Positions 35,584-44,773 of a stretch of DNA of 64,000 nucleotides are shown one piece after another (the stretch's first letter is position 1; each line of letters starts with the position of its first letter). The notes below the pieces were generated by a model. That model was not told where the DNA came from and did no database searches. It saw only the letters and a list, made by a program, of their open reading frames with translations. The DNA lies in NCBI GenBank assembly GCA_902464295.1, contig CABQIW010000001.1, positions 1-64,000 on the forward strand. The letters are read 5' to 3'. The position numbers and the translations under genes are program-made. This stretch comes from an uncultured Eggerthella sp. (GTDB lineage Bacteria > Actinomycetota > Coriobacteriia > Coriobacteriales > Eggerthellaceae).

Positions 35584-36801
35584 GTGAACCATATAAGCTT
35601 TGGTAGCGTGCTCAAAGAGGCGCGCATCTCGAAAGGCTACGAGCTCAATGCAGTGTCTCGTCGTCTGCGTATCCGCCCCGATATCTTAGAGGCGATCGAG
35701 AACAGCGATTTCGATCGTATGCCTCCACGTGGCTATTCGCGCAACATGATCAACGCCTATGCGCGTTTCCTAGGCCTGAATGCGAATGATGTTACCCGCA
35801 TGTATCTCGACGAGAGCTATGCTAACCAGATCGGTCGTGCTCATCAAAATGCGATCGAGAACCGCTACATGCATCAGAACACCTCGCGAGCAACTTCGCG
35901 CCCAGGAAAGCGTCAGCCTACTAATCAATTCAAGGCCGTCTCTTCGAATCGTCAGCGCGTCAACGATGGTGATACCACCCGCAGCGGAAGGCGCATCTAT
36001 TCCGATATGCCCGATGACAACGATCATATGGCTGAAGTACGCGCTCGTGCTCAAGCGCGTCAAAGCCGTAGCGATGATCCACAGCTGCATCCCGCACGAC
36101 GTGAAGCGATTCCCGATGGGAAATACGTGAATCTCTATGCGAACCCTTCACGTGGCATGGGTCATGCTCCGCGCAATCGTATGCCCATCATCATCGGTGC
36201 AGCAGTCGTTATCATCATCCTCATCGTCGTTATCGCCTCCATCGTGTCTTGCTCGAACAATCAAAACGATGTTCAGAACATCCCTGTTACGGGAATCGAG
36301 AACCAAGAGAATGGCGACGATCAGGCTAGTCAAGAGCCTCAAGCAGTTGCACCGACTAATTTCACCCTTTCTTATGAGGTGCCTGCAGGCAAGGAAGCCT
36401 ATATCGAAGTGATCGTCGATGGCTCCACGAAGGAGGCGGGTGATGTGCGCGGGCAGGCAACGCAGACCTATACGAGCTCTGGCAACATCAAGTTCGTTAC
36501 CTCTAATCCGAACAATCTTGTTCTCAAGGTAGATGGAGTGGAGCAAACGCTCGAAGAGAACAGCCGCGGTGTTGCGAGCGTCACGTTCAACTTCAATGAG
36601 ATCTTGAACAAGTGGTACGCTGATCACCCCGAGGTCCAGCGTCCTCAAGGTTCAACTTCGGGCACGACGCCTACGGCGAGCACCAGGGGAGATTCTTCAA
36701 GCTCTTCAGGTTCATCGAGTTCGTCGAGCTCAAGTTCGGGCAGCTCCTCTTCGTCATCTTCGCAGGGGTCCTCTTCAGGCTCTTCACGTACGAGCGAATA
36801 G
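35584..36801 (+). CDS. RodZ-like helix-turn-helix membrane protein
   Basis: The N-terminal HTH_25-type domain (residues 4-75) reads SFGSVLKEARISKGYELNAV and RPDILEAIENSDFDRMPPRG. A charged, Arg-rich linker, one membrane segment (about 200-222, PIIIGAAVVIIILIVV) ending in SCS, and an outer domain (about 255-345, YEVPAGKEAYIEVIVDGS) follow. This matches the RodZ/YmfM layout, a partner of MreB in cell shape. The last 40 residues are almost all Ser and Gly. GTG start with GGGAGGG upstream. Position between ftsK and pgsA matches ymfM in Bacillus. Confidence 0.85.
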   Translation: MNHISFGSVLKEARISKGYELNAVSRRLRIRPDILEAIENSDFDRMPPRGYSRNMINAYARFLGLNANDVTRMYLDESYANQIGRAHQNAIENRYMHQNTSRATSRPGKRQPTNQFKAVSSNRQRVNDGDTTRSGRRIYSDMPDDNDHMAEVRARAQARQSRSDDPQLHPARREAIPDGKYVNLYANPSRGMGHAPRNRMPIIIGAAVVIIILIVVIASIVSCSNNQNDVQNIPVTGIENQENGDDQASQEPQAVAPTNFTLSYEVPAGKEAYIEVIVDGSTKEAGDVRGQATQTYTSSGNIKFVTSNPNNLVLKVDGVEQTLEENSRGVASVTFNFNEILNKWYADHPEVQRPQGSTSGTTPTASTRGDSSSSSGSSSSSSSSSGSSSSSSSQGSSSGSSRTSE

Positions 36802-36835
36802 CACGCTCACCACTCTTCACTATGAAAGGAATACC

Positions 36836-37333
36836 ATGGCAAAAGATTCAAGTTTCGATGTAGTATCGCAGGTCGATATCCAGGAGGTCGACAATGCGTT
36901 CGGGCAGGCGAAGAAAGAGATCGCCCAGCGCTATGACCTCAAAGACTCTGGTGCATCGATCTCTCTTGATAAAGCCAATAAGACGCTCACGGTAAGTGCA
37001 CCAAGCGATTTCGTCGCTAAACAAGTGATCGACATCATCTCTTCGAAGCTCATCAAGCGTGGGATCGATCTAGGGGCGGTTAACTGGGGCAAAGTCGAAG
37101 CTGCTTCTGGTGGGACGGTCAAGCAGACCGCCTCTATCGTGGATGGGATCGACAAAGAAACCGCTGGTAAGATCAATAAGGATATCAAGGCGACCAAGCT
37201 CAAGGTAAAGGTCACCATCGAAGGTGATAAGCTTCGCGTCTCTGGCCCCAAGCTCGACACGCTCCAGGAAGTGATCGCCTTTCTCAAGGAACAAGACTAC
37301 GGTCAGCCGCTTCAGTTCACCAATTATCGCTAA
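36836..37333 (+). CDS. YajQ family nucleotide-binding protein
   Basis: 165-residue YajQ family protein: SSFDVVSQVDIQEVDNAFGQ, KEIAQRYDLKDSGASI, AKLKVK-type second repeat (IKATKLKVKVTIEGDKLRVS) and C-terminal EQDYGQPLQFTNYR. Two ferredoxin-like domains are expected. Members bind nucleotides, and a Xanthomonas member binds cyclic di-GMP; whether this one does is unknown. The stop codon shares a base with the rimO start. Confidence 0.93.
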   Translation: MAKDSSFDVVSQVDIQEVDNAFGQAKKEIAQRYDLKDSGASISLDKANKTLTVSAPSDFVAKQVIDIISSKLIKRGIDLGAVNWGKVEAASGGTVKQTASIVDGIDKETAGKINKDIKATKLKVKVTIEGDKLRVSGPKLDTLQEVIAFLKEQDYGQPLQFTNYR

Positions 37334-38688
37334 TGCAGGGAACTTCTCGAAAAAGAGTTTCGTTCATCACGTTGGGGTGTGCGAAGAACGAAGTCGATTC
37401 GGCTCATATGGCTGCACGTCTTGCGCAGGCGGGTTACGAGATAGTCGATCAAGAGCTGCTCGAAGAAGCTGAAGACTGCAACGGCAGCGCTACTGAACCG
37501 CTCGATGCGATCATCGTCAATACCTGTTCGTTCTTGCGTGAGGCGATCGAAGAGAACTTGGATGTCATCTTCGATGTTGCGGGCCTTCCTTCTGTCGAGG
37601 ACGGTCGTACGAAGCTGGTCGTTTCCGGCTGCCTTCCTGCGCGTTTTGGCGAAGAGCTCATCGAGGAATTGACCGAACCCGATCTTTTCATCCCTTGTGC
37701 AGAAGAAAGCTCGATCGCCATGAAGCTCGATCAGCTGTTTGATAGGGCTGCCTCCGACGATGCGTACGATGCTTCAGCTAATTCACCGCGATTGAATGCA
37801 GGCCCAAGCGAATATGTGAAGATATCCGATGGCTGCAATCGCTTCTGCTCGTTCTGTGCGATCCCTTTCATTCGTGGGCGCTATCACAGCTTTTCTTACG
37901 AAACCATCCATGCAGAAATAGCGCAGCTCGTTCGCCAAGGTACGCAAGAGATCGTGCTCATCGCGCAAGATACCGGCATCTGGGGGAGCGATCTCGAGCC
38001 AAAACGTAGTCTTGCTTGGTTGCTCGATAACCTTGCTTCTGCGTTTCCTGCCACGTGGTTTCGCGTGCTCTACATTCAACCTGAACATGTCGATGAGAAA
38101 CTGCTCGATGTCATGGTGGCGCATGGCAACATCTGCAACTATCTCGATATTCCGCTCCAGCATGTCGATGCCGATCTGCTCAAAGCTATGAATCGTCGCG
38201 GGTCGCGCGAAGAGTTCCAGGAACTTCTTGCTCTTATCCGTTCGAAGTTCCCGCTCATCGCCTTGCGTACCACCTTCATCGTAGGCTTTCCCGGTGAGAC
38301 CGATGAGCAATTCGAGGCGCTCTGCGACTTCGTTTCAGAGGCTGACTTTGATTATGTGGGGGTCTTCGCGTATTCGCCTGAAGAGGGAACCAAGGCTGCT
38401 GCTCTCCCAGAGCAGATCGATGAGGAGACCAAGCTCGAGCGCTTGCGCACGTTGCGCGATCTTGCCGATAGCGTTTCGCGAACTTCCCTTGCACGCTTTA
38501 TCGGTAGAGAGGTCGATGTGCTCGTGCTGGGACACGAAGAGGATGGTGTACTGTTCGGACGAAGTGCGTATCAAGCCCCCGATGTCGATGGGGTCACGTT
38601 CGTCGACGAAGGAGAGGTTGGCGAGGTTGTTCCGATCATGATCGAAGATGTGCTCTACTACGAAATGGAGGGTTCGCGTGCGCGATAA
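37333..38688 (+). CDS. rimO: ribosomal protein S12 methylthiotransferase RimO
   Basis: Radical SAM enzyme adding methylthio to an Asp of ribosomal protein uS12. UPF0004 domain: FITLGCAKNEVDSAHM, VNTCSFLREAIEE and VSGCLPARF give the three cluster Cys. The radical SAM cluster is SDGCNRFCSFCAIPFIRGRY, and IAQDTGIWGSD, PLQHVDADLLKAMNRRG and FIVGFPGETDEQF follow. The C-terminal TRAM domain ends the 451 residues. The RimO-specific CAIPFIRG and PEH motifs separate it from MiaB and MtaB. Confidence 0.95.
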   Translation: MQGTSRKRVSFITLGCAKNEVDSAHMAARLAQAGYEIVDQELLEEAEDCNGSATEPLDAIIVNTCSFLREAIEENLDVIFDVAGLPSVEDGRTKLVVSGCLPARFGEELIEELTEPDLFIPCAEESSIAMKLDQLFDRAASDDAYDASANSPRLNAGPSEYVKISDGCNRFCSFCAIPFIRGRYHSFSYETIHAEIAQLVRQGTQEIVLIAQDTGIWGSDLEPKRSLAWLLDNLASAFPATWFRVLYIQPEHVDEKLLDVMVAHGNICNYLDIPLQHVDADLLKAMNRRGSREEFQELLALIRSKFPLIALRTTFIVGFPGETDEQFEALCDFVSEADFDYVGVFAYSPEEGTKAAALPEQIDEETKLERLRTLRDLADSVSRTSLARFIGREVDVLVLGHEEDGVLFGRSAYQAPDVDGVTFVDEGEVGEVVPIMIEDVLYYEMEGSRAR

Positions 38689-39856
38689 TGCTTCTTCACA
38701 ACCGGCAGCTCCCACAACGATCTGGACCCCAGCTAATATCGTCACGCTCATCCGCATCTTGCTCGTACCGGTCTTCTTCGTTGCCTGTGTGAGCCCTTGG
38801 CCAACGTGGTTCCCCGACTGGAATGAGGCGGAGCTGCTGAAGCCCTGGCTCGCTGCGCTTCTGTTCGTGGTGCTCGCCTGCACCGATGCGCTCGATGGCT
38901 ATCTTGCGCGCAGCAGGGGAGAGGTGACGAACTTCGGCAAGTTCATGGATCCGCTGGCTGACAAGATCCTCGTTGCTGCGGCGCTCCTTGCTTTGTGCGA
39001 ACTTCAGATCCTGCCTTCGTGGGTCGCGCTCATCATTCTTACGCGCGAATTCATCGTATCGGGTCTGCGCATGCTCGCTGCTTCTGAAGGGGTGGTCATC
39101 GCAGCAAGTTGGTATGGCAAGGCAAAGACCGTCTTCCAGATCATTGCGATCCTGCTCTTCATCATCAAGGATTCCGAGCCTTTCATCTCCACGCCAGCGA
39201 TCGAGACGCCGCTCTATGTTGTTTCATGGATCGTTATGATCATCGCGCTCGTGCTCACGGTCATCTCGATGCTCGATTATCTGGCGAAATGCCGTTCCAT
39301 CCTGCGCTTCGTTCCTGGTGAAGGCAAGATCGATGATACCGAGGCGGCCGAGGAAGAACCTGCTGTCCTTTCTGATGAGATCATTGCGCGCGCGTCGGCG
39401 CTGATCGCGCTCGCTGAAGAGAAAGGCGCCAAGCTCTCTACTGCAGAAAGCTGCACGGGTGGCTTGATCGCAGGCTCTCTTACCGCAGTTCCAGGAAGCT
39501 CATCTGTTGTTGAGGGCGGTGTGGTGAGCTATTCGAATGAGGTCAAGCACCACTTGCTCAACGTGAACGCTTCTGACCTTGAACGCTACGGAGCAGTGAG
39601 CGAACCGGTGGCCATCCAAATGGCACAGGGCTCCCGTAGCGCTCTTTCCACCACGGTTGCCGTTGCGGTAACCGGAGTTGCGGGACCAGGTGGGGGCTCG
39701 CCTGAGAAACCGGTCGGTACCGTCTGGTTCGGCATCGATAGCCCGAGGGGAAGCCGTGCCGAGATCATACATTTTGCAGGGGATCGTGCGAGCGTGCGTG
39801 AACAGACCGTGGCGCATGCGCTCATGCTCTTCGAAGATGAGCTCGCTGCTCTTTAG
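38678..39856 (+). CDS. pgsA: PgsA-CinA fusion: phosphatidylglycerophosphate synthase + nicotinamide-nucleotide amidase domain
   Basis: Residues about 1-215 are PgsA, with membrane segments and the CDP-alcohol phosphatidyltransferase motif DGYLARSRGEVTNFGKF..D...D complete; this domain makes phosphatidylglycerophosphate from CDP-diacylglycerol and glycerol 3-phosphate. A short acidic linker leads to a CinA C-terminal domain (about 230-392) with STAESCTGGLIAGSLTAVPG, GGVVSYSNEVKHHLL and GVAGPGGGSPEKPVGTV, the PncC deamidase signature. In many genomes pgsA and cinA are adjacent separate genes before recA; here they form one frame. GTG 38678 follows GGAGGG by 5 bases and overlaps rimO by 11. Confidence 0.92.
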   Translation: MRDNASSQPAAPTTIWTPANIVTLIRILLVPVFFVACVSPWPTWFPDWNEAELLKPWLAALLFVVLACTDALDGYLARSRGEVTNFGKFMDPLADKILVAAALLALCELQILPSWVALIILTREFIVSGLRMLAASEGVVIAASWYGKAKTVFQIIAILLFIIKDSEPFISTPAIETPLYVVSWIVMIIALVLTVISMLDYLAKCRSILRFVPGEGKIDDTEAAEEEPAVLSDEIIARASALIALAEEKGAKLSTAESCTGGLIAGSLTAVPGSSSVVEGGVVSYSNEVKHHLLNVNASDLERYGAVSEPVAIQMAQGSRSALSTTVAVAVTGVAGPGGGSPEKPVGTVWFGIDSPRGSRAEIIHFAGDRASVREQTVAHALMLFEDELAAL

Positions 39857-40016
39857 AACGTTCACAGGGTGAATGGCTCTTCGTCCGTTGGCTGAATGCG
39901 ATTCGCACGCCAGCGTTCGAGCAGATTTGAGCTTTACGTGAGTTCGTTCGATAAAAAACATCAGATAAAGTTCAAAAAAATATAAGGTTTCCTTTCTATT
40001 ATTTCAGGTAGAGATA

Positions 40017-40045
40017 TTGAAATCGAACAGGTGTTCGGTTATCTT
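40017..40045 (+). promoter_or_regulatory. recA promoter
   Basis: -35 TTGAAA (40017-40022), 17-base spacer, -10 TATCTT (40040-40045). The LexA box sits between the two hexamers. The roughly 160 bases further upstream, back to the pgsA-cinA stop, show nothing else clear. Confidence 0.65.
40024..40037 (+). promoter_or_regulatory. LexA (SOS) box of recA
   Basis: CGAACAGGTGTTCG is a perfect CGAAC-N4-GTTCG palindrome, the Gram-positive DinR/LexA operator, placed in the promoter spacer where bound LexA would block RNA polymerase. Confidence 0.93.
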
Positions 40046-40080
40046 GTAAGTATCACTTCGTGTTCTGATAAGGAGAACCA

Positions 40081-41127
40081 ATGATCAAGGATAAAGAATC
40101 CACGCTCAAAATCACTACCGACGAGATCGAGAAGAAGTTCGGCAAGGGCGCCATCATGCGGCTCGGCGAAAGCACGGCCCTCAACGTCGAGGCTATCCCT
40201 ACGGGAGCGCTACCGCTCGATGTCGCCCTTGGCATTGGCGGGGTACCACGTGGCAGGATCGTCGAGATCTACGGCCCTGAATCAAGCGGTAAGACCACGG
40301 TCGCACTTCATATCATCGCTGAAGCGCAAGCGGCGGGAGGCATCGTTGCCTTCATCGATGCCGAACATGCGCTCGATCCTGTCTATGCAGCACGCCTTGG
40401 TGTCGATGTTGATGAGCTGCTCATCTCGCAACCCGATACCGGCGAGCAGGCACTCGAGATCTGCGATCTGCTCGTTCGCAGCGGCACGATCGATTGCGTG
40501 GTCATCGACTCGGTCGCAGCTTTGGTACCGCGTGCCGAGATCGAGGGCGAAATGGGCGATGCTACGGTCGGTCTGCAGGCACGTCTCATGAGCCAAGCGC
40601 TGCGAAAGCTCACGGGTTCTCTTTCTAAATCTAATACCACTTGCATCTTCATCAACCAGTTGCGCGAGAAGATCGGCGTCATGTTCGGTAGTCCAGAAAC
40701 CACCACGGGTGGTCGTGCGCTCAAGTTCTACTCTTCCGTGCGTATCGATATCCGCCGTATCGAATCCATGAAGAAGGATGGCGAATTCATCGGTAATCGC
40801 GTACGTGCGAAGATCGTCAAGAACAAGGTCGCACCACCTTTCCGTCAAGCAGAATTTGACCTCATGTATGGCGAAGGCATTTCGAAGGAAGGCTGCGTGC
40901 TCGATATGGGCGTGGAAGCTGGCATCGTGAATAAGAGCGGCTCCTGGTTCAACTATGGCGAAGAGCGTCTTGGTCAAGGCCGCGATGCGGCCAAACGCAC
41001 GCTGCAGGAAAATCCCGATCTTCGCAACGAGATCGAGAACAAGGTTCGCCAGCATTTCGATCTTCCTACGATCGATTGGGGAGAAGCAGTGCCTGAAGCT
41101 GCACCGCAGCAGGCTCAGAGCGAATAA
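40081..41127 (+). CDS. recA: recombinase RecA
   Basis: DNA strand-exchange recombinase and LexA co-protease. Walker A is [16 protein letters not shown]; other signatures are [53 protein letters not shown] and [14 protein letters not shown]. Length 348 is normal. AAGGAGAA lies 3 bases before the ATG. A LexA box lies in its promoter, and recX follows after 21 bases. Confidence 0.99.
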   Translation: MIKDKESTLKITTDEIEKKFGKGAIMRLGESTALNVEAIPTGALPLDVALGIGGVPRGRIVEIYGPESSGKTTVALHIIAEAQAAGGIVAFIDAEHALDPVYAARLGVDVDELLISQPDTGEQALEICDLLVRSGTIDCVVIDSVAALVPRAEIEGEMGDATVGLQARLMSQALRKLTGSLSKSNTTCIFINQLREKIGVMFGSPETTTGGRALKFYSSVRIDIRRIESMKKDGEFIGNRVRAKIVKNKVAPPFRQAEFDLMYGEGISKEGCVLDMGVEAGIVNKSGSWFNYGEERLGQGRDAAKRTLQENPDLRNEIENKVRQHFDLPTIDWGEAVPEAAPQQAQSE

Positions 41128-41148
41128 GCGAACGCCTAAGGCAGACGT

Positions 41149-41742
41149 ATGCTCATCGATAAGGATTACATCCAAAAGAACCTCTTACGCGAGCAGGAGC
41201 CATCATCTCTGCCATCGGGGACCCTCGATGGCTCCGCTCCTGCGCGCTTGCCACATGCCGAAGAGGCACTGGATGAATACAACGACAATGCGAATGCCGC
41301 TTTCGGTAAGATCGAGCGCTTGCTTGCGGTGCGTGATCGTTCGGTCACCGAAACCCGCTCTCGTCTCCAGCGCGATCACTATACCGAACGCGCTATTGCT
41401 GAATCGCTCGAACGTGCTCTGCGCTGTGGCTATTTGGACGACGCACGCTTCGCTGAAGGTTTCATTCGCATGCGCTTGCGTGCGTCAAAAGGGATCAATG
41501 GCATCGTGCGTGACCTGAAAGGCCATCAGATCGATGCCTATGCCATCCCAGGTTTTCCTGATGTTTTTCTTGAAGAGCAGGGGAGCCAGCTCGACAACGC
41601 GATTCGTCTGCTCGAGCGTAAGCCACCGCGCGCAAAGAATAAGAAGCAAGCGGCTTACGCGAAGCTCATTCGCAACGGATTCTCATCAAGTGTGGCAAGC
41701 AGTGCGGTCAAGACTTGGATAGCAGAGCAAGAAGACCAGTAA
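41149..41742 (+). CDS. recX: regulatory protein RecX
   Basis: Small helical modulator that caps or dissociates RecA filaments. After about 60 low-complexity, acidic residues, the three-helix repeats are visible: LLAVRDRSVTETRSRLQRD, GYLDDARFAEGFIRMRLRAS and KKQAAYAKLIRNGFSSSVAS. The 197 residues are within the family range. No separate promoter; it should be SOS-induced with recA. Confidence 0.9.
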   Translation: MLIDKDYIQKNLLREQEPSSLPSGTLDGSAPARLPHAEEALDEYNDNANAAFGKIERLLAVRDRSVTETRSRLQRDHYTERAIAESLERALRCGYLDDARFAEGFIRMRLRASKGINGIVRDLKGHQIDAYAIPGFPDVFLEEQGSQLDNAIRLLERKPPRAKNKKQAAYAKLIRNGFSSSVASSAVKTWIAEQEDQ

Positions 41743-41902
41743 TGCATTTTGCGTGAGTTCTCGCTCTTTAGGCGCTCTTCTGCTAGGCAAAACGAGCCCT
41801 TTCCTTTATCATTTTCCTAGCTTGAGTTTTCGCGTCATCAAGACGCTTTGTATATAACAGAGAATATCTTTCACTATACGCAAGGTGTTTGCGCGTACTC
41901 AT

Positions 41903-41926
41903 GCCTGGTTGTTACTAGGCTTTTTT
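41903..41926 (+). terminator. terminator-like hairpin in the rny leader
   Basis: Stem GCCTGG/CTAGGC (one G-T pair), 6-base loop, six T residues. It lies 46 bases before the rny start. It either ends recA-recX transcripts or attenuates rny. The rest of the 230-base recX-rny space is AT-rich and holds no gene I can support. Confidence 0.65.
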
Positions 41927-41972
41927 ATTGCCAAAACACCAGTTTATACCAGGAAAATAGGAAGGAAGAGTT

Positions 41973-43508
41973 GTGTTTGAGGTTATCATCATAGCCGCAA
42001 TTGCGATCATCGTTGGCTTCCTCATCGGTTATTTCTTGATGCTCAAAGTTCAGAAAGGTCGCTCCAAGGCTGCCGCAAAAGAAGCACAAGCGATCGTCTC
42101 CGATGCACAGCGCGAAGCGGAAAACATGCGCCGCGAAGCGCTCGTTGAAGCAAAGGGCGAAGCACTCAAGATTAAGCAAGATGTGGAGAACGAAAGCAAA
42201 GAGCGTATGAAAGAGATTCGCTCTACGGAAAATCGTCTCATTCAGCGCGAAGAGAATCTTGACAAGCGCAGTGAGTTCATCGACAAGCGTGAACATCAGA
42301 TCTCCTCGTTGCAAGGTCAGCTTGATAAACGCCAGCACGATCTGAATGTCTCGCAGAAGAAGATCAATGCGCGCTTGGAGCAGATCGCTGGTCTTACGAG
42401 CGATGAAGCGAAGGTTCAGCTTCTCGATGGGCTAAAAGATGAAGTGGTTCACGAATCTGCCACTATCATCCGTGATGCAGAAATGCGCACGCGTGCTGAA
42501 GCCGATAAGAAGGCGCGTGAGATCTTGAGCCTTGCGATCCAGCGCATCGCCGCAGACTACACCACGCAGATCACCGTCTCCACGATCCATATCCCCTCAG
42601 ACGACCTGAAGGGCCGCATCATCGGCCGTGAAGGACGCAACATCCGTTCTTTCGAGCAGATCACGGGAACGAATCTCATCATCGACGATACCCCTGAGTG
42701 CGTTACTGTCTCCTCGCACGATCCCGTGCGTCGTGAGATTGCAAGCGTTACGATGCAGAACCTCATCGCTGATGGACGCATCCACCCCGCTCGCATCGAG
42801 GAGATGTACAACAAAGCCAAGAAGTACGTCTATCAGCAGATCAAGGAAGCTGCTGCTCAGGCCACTTTCGATACTGGCATCCATGACCTCCATCCCGAGC
42901 TAGAGAAGACGCTCGGCCGTTTGCGCTATCGCACCTCATATGGGCAGAATGTGCTCACGCACTCTCTTGAAGTTGCCTATCTTTGCGGCATCATGGCATC
43001 CGAGCTTGGTCTTGATCCGGTTCCTGCTCGTCGTGCGGGTCTTCTTCACGATCTTGGCAAAGCGATCGATCACGAAGTCGAGGGCTCTCATGCGGTCATC
43101 GGCGCCGATCTTGCTCGCCGTTATGGCGAAGATGCAACCATCGTTCACGCGATCGAAGCACACCACAACGACATCGAGCCCACTAGCGTCATCGATGTGC
43201 TCGTACAGGCCGCAGACGCGGTCTCAGCTGCACGCCCAGGCGCGCGCAAGGAGAACCTTGAATCCTACATCAAGCGTCTTGAGAAGCTCGAAGAGATCGC
43301 AAATTCTTATGATGGCGTTGAGCAGACCCATGCGATCCAGGCAGGCCGCGAGGTGCGCGTGATCGTAACGCCCGATAAGGTCGATGAAGCGCGTGCTACG
43401 GTCCTTGCTCACGACATCGCTGCGCAGATCCAGAGCGAAACCAAATATCCTGGACAGGTCAAGGTGGTCGTCATTCGCGAAACGCGCGCTGTCGATTTCG
43501 CTAAGTAA
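41973..43508 (+). CDS. rny: ribonuclease Y
   Basis: Membrane-anchored endoribonuclease that initiates mRNA decay. An N-terminal membrane segment (residues 1-25, VIIIAAIAIIVGFLIGYF) is followed by a long coiled coil (about 30-190), a KH domain (IPSDDLKGRIIGREGRNIRS) and an HD domain with LLHDLGKAIDHEVEGSHAVI (His-Asp pair). Length 511 is normal. GTG start with AAGGAAG upstream. With PNPase and RNase J it completes a Gram-positive RNA decay set. Confidence 0.97.
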   Translation: MFEVIIIAAIAIIVGFLIGYFLMLKVQKGRSKAAAKEAQAIVSDAQREAENMRREALVEAKGEALKIKQDVENESKERMKEIRSTENRLIQREENLDKRSEFIDKREHQISSLQGQLDKRQHDLNVSQKKINARLEQIAGLTSDEAKVQLLDGLKDEVVHESATIIRDAEMRTRAEADKKAREILSLAIQRIAADYTTQITVSTIHIPSDDLKGRIIGREGRNIRSFEQITGTNLIIDDTPECVTVSSHDPVRREIASVTMQNLIADGRIHPARIEEMYNKAKKYVYQQIKEAAAQATFDTGIHDLHPELEKTLGRLRYRTSYGQNVLTHSLEVAYLCGIMASELGLDPVPARRAGLLHDLGKAIDHEVEGSHAVIGADLARRYGEDATIVHAIEAHHNDIEPTSVIDVLVQAADAVSAARPGARKENLESYIKRLEKLEEIANSYDGVEQTHAIQAGREVRVIVTPDKVDEARATVLAHDIAAQIQSETKYPGQVKVVVIRETRAVDFAK

Positions 43509-43538
43509 AACTCTCTCAGAGCGCTTTCGGTAGTAACC

Positions 43539-44654
43539 ATGAGCACCGATGATCTTTCATCATTTATAGAAGATATCACGGGCGAAAGCTATCTCCGGGT
43601 TCAAGAGAATCTCGGAGATGGCTTCGTTCGTTTACGTGCCAAAGAAGCGCAGCGGCGTCAGGCCAAGCAGGATATCACCTGTTTTGAAGACGTAGTGCTC
43701 GAGCTGCTTCGCAATTCGCGTGATGCTAACGCGAGCGCTATCTTCATCGCAAGTTGGAAAGAGCAGGGCTGCCGCTATCTTACGGTCCTCGATGATGGAT
43801 CGGGCATTCCAGAGCATTTGCACGCTACGGTTTTCGAGCCCTTCGTCACTTCGAAGCTGGACACCTTCCATGAGGATCGATGGGGTGTTCACGGCCGCGG
43901 TATGGCGCTTTATTCCATCAAGGAAAACGTCGATGAAGCCTCTGTGCTCTTCTCTGAGCGCGATGCAGGCACCTCTCTTGGTCTTCATGCGCTCACGGCT
44001 CATCTGTCTGAACGCATCGATCAATCTTCTCTTCCTTATATTCACATCAATGAGCGGGGAGAGCAGATCATGCGTGGTCCGCGTAATATCGCGCGCATCG
44101 TGATGGAATTTGCTCTCGATTCTCAAGGAAACCTCGATATCTTCCTTGGAAGCCCAGTGGAGATCGCCGCGACACTTTCTCATTACGAACCGTCAACGCA
44201 GGAGACCGAAGATGGGTCTAACTCGAAGAACCTTCATCCTGAGCGAGAAACCGTGCTCAACTATCTGAAGTACATCTTCGATCCAGACACCTTCAGCGAA
44301 CGTGCGGCTGAGATCGGATTGCCTCTTTCCCCGCGTAGCGCCAGGCGCATCCTCGACGATCAGATCGCTCCGCTCAAGCCCTTTATCGAGCAATTGTCCT
44401 TTGAAGGAGAACAGAACGCGAAACCCTCTGAATCTCAAGATCCTGCGACTGAGAATGGTTCATCTAAGAGCATCTATGCTGAACAGCGCAAGCTCAAACT
44501 TTCGCCAGAAGACCACGAGATATTTGAGAAGGCTCTTGAGCAGGCTTTTGATGCTTTGGCAGAGCATTATTATCTCAAGCGTTCCGACGCGGTGAAGATC
44601 CGCACCGGGTCAGATAAGGTCATTATTACCATTCCGTTCGAGACCGAGCATTAG
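43539..44654 (+). CDS. GHKL/Bergerat-fold ATPase of unknown function
   Basis: 371 residues. All four Bergerat ATP-site motifs are present: N box VLELLRNSRDANAS (Glu55, Asn59, Asp62), G1 LDDGSGIP (86-91), F-box-like FEPFVTSK, G2 GVHGRGMALYS (116-126) and G3 AGTSLGLH. The N box resembles MutL/Hsp90 (ELxxNSxDA), while FEPFVTSK resembles histidine kinases. There is no phospho-acceptor His domain, sensor or membrane segment. Residues 200-371 match nothing I know. It starts 30 bases after rny and precedes spoVS. Family fold is secure, function unknown. Confidence 0.85.
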   Translation: MSTDDLSSFIEDITGESYLRVQENLGDGFVRLRAKEAQRRQAKQDITCFEDVVLELLRNSRDANASAIFIASWKEQGCRYLTVLDDGSGIPEHLHATVFEPFVTSKLDTFHEDRWGVHGRGMALYSIKENVDEASVLFSERDAGTSLGLHALTAHLSERIDQSSLPYIHINERGEQIMRGPRNIARIVMEFALDSQGNLDIFLGSPVEIAATLSHYEPSTQETEDGSNSKNLHPERETVLNYLKYIFDPDTFSERAAEIGLPLSPRSARRILDDQIAPLKPFIEQLSFEGEQNAKPSESQDPATENGSSKSIYAEQRKLKLSPEDHEIFEKALEQAFDALAEHYYLKRSDAVKIRTGSDKVIITIPFETEH

Positions 44655-44685
44655 CCCTGTTTTGCGTCCTGAGATTGCTGAGGAT

Positions 44686-44714
44686 TGCGTAATTATCTAT
44701 GAATCGGTAAAATA
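44686..44714 (+). promoter_or_regulatory. candidate spoVS promoter
   Basis: TTGCGT (44686-44691), 17-base spacer, TAAAAT (44709-44714), 59 bases before the start codon. Confidence 0.6.
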
Positions 44715-44773
44715 TCATAAACACACACTATAAAAGCAGTTTAGATGCACTATAAACTTGGAAAGATCGACCG

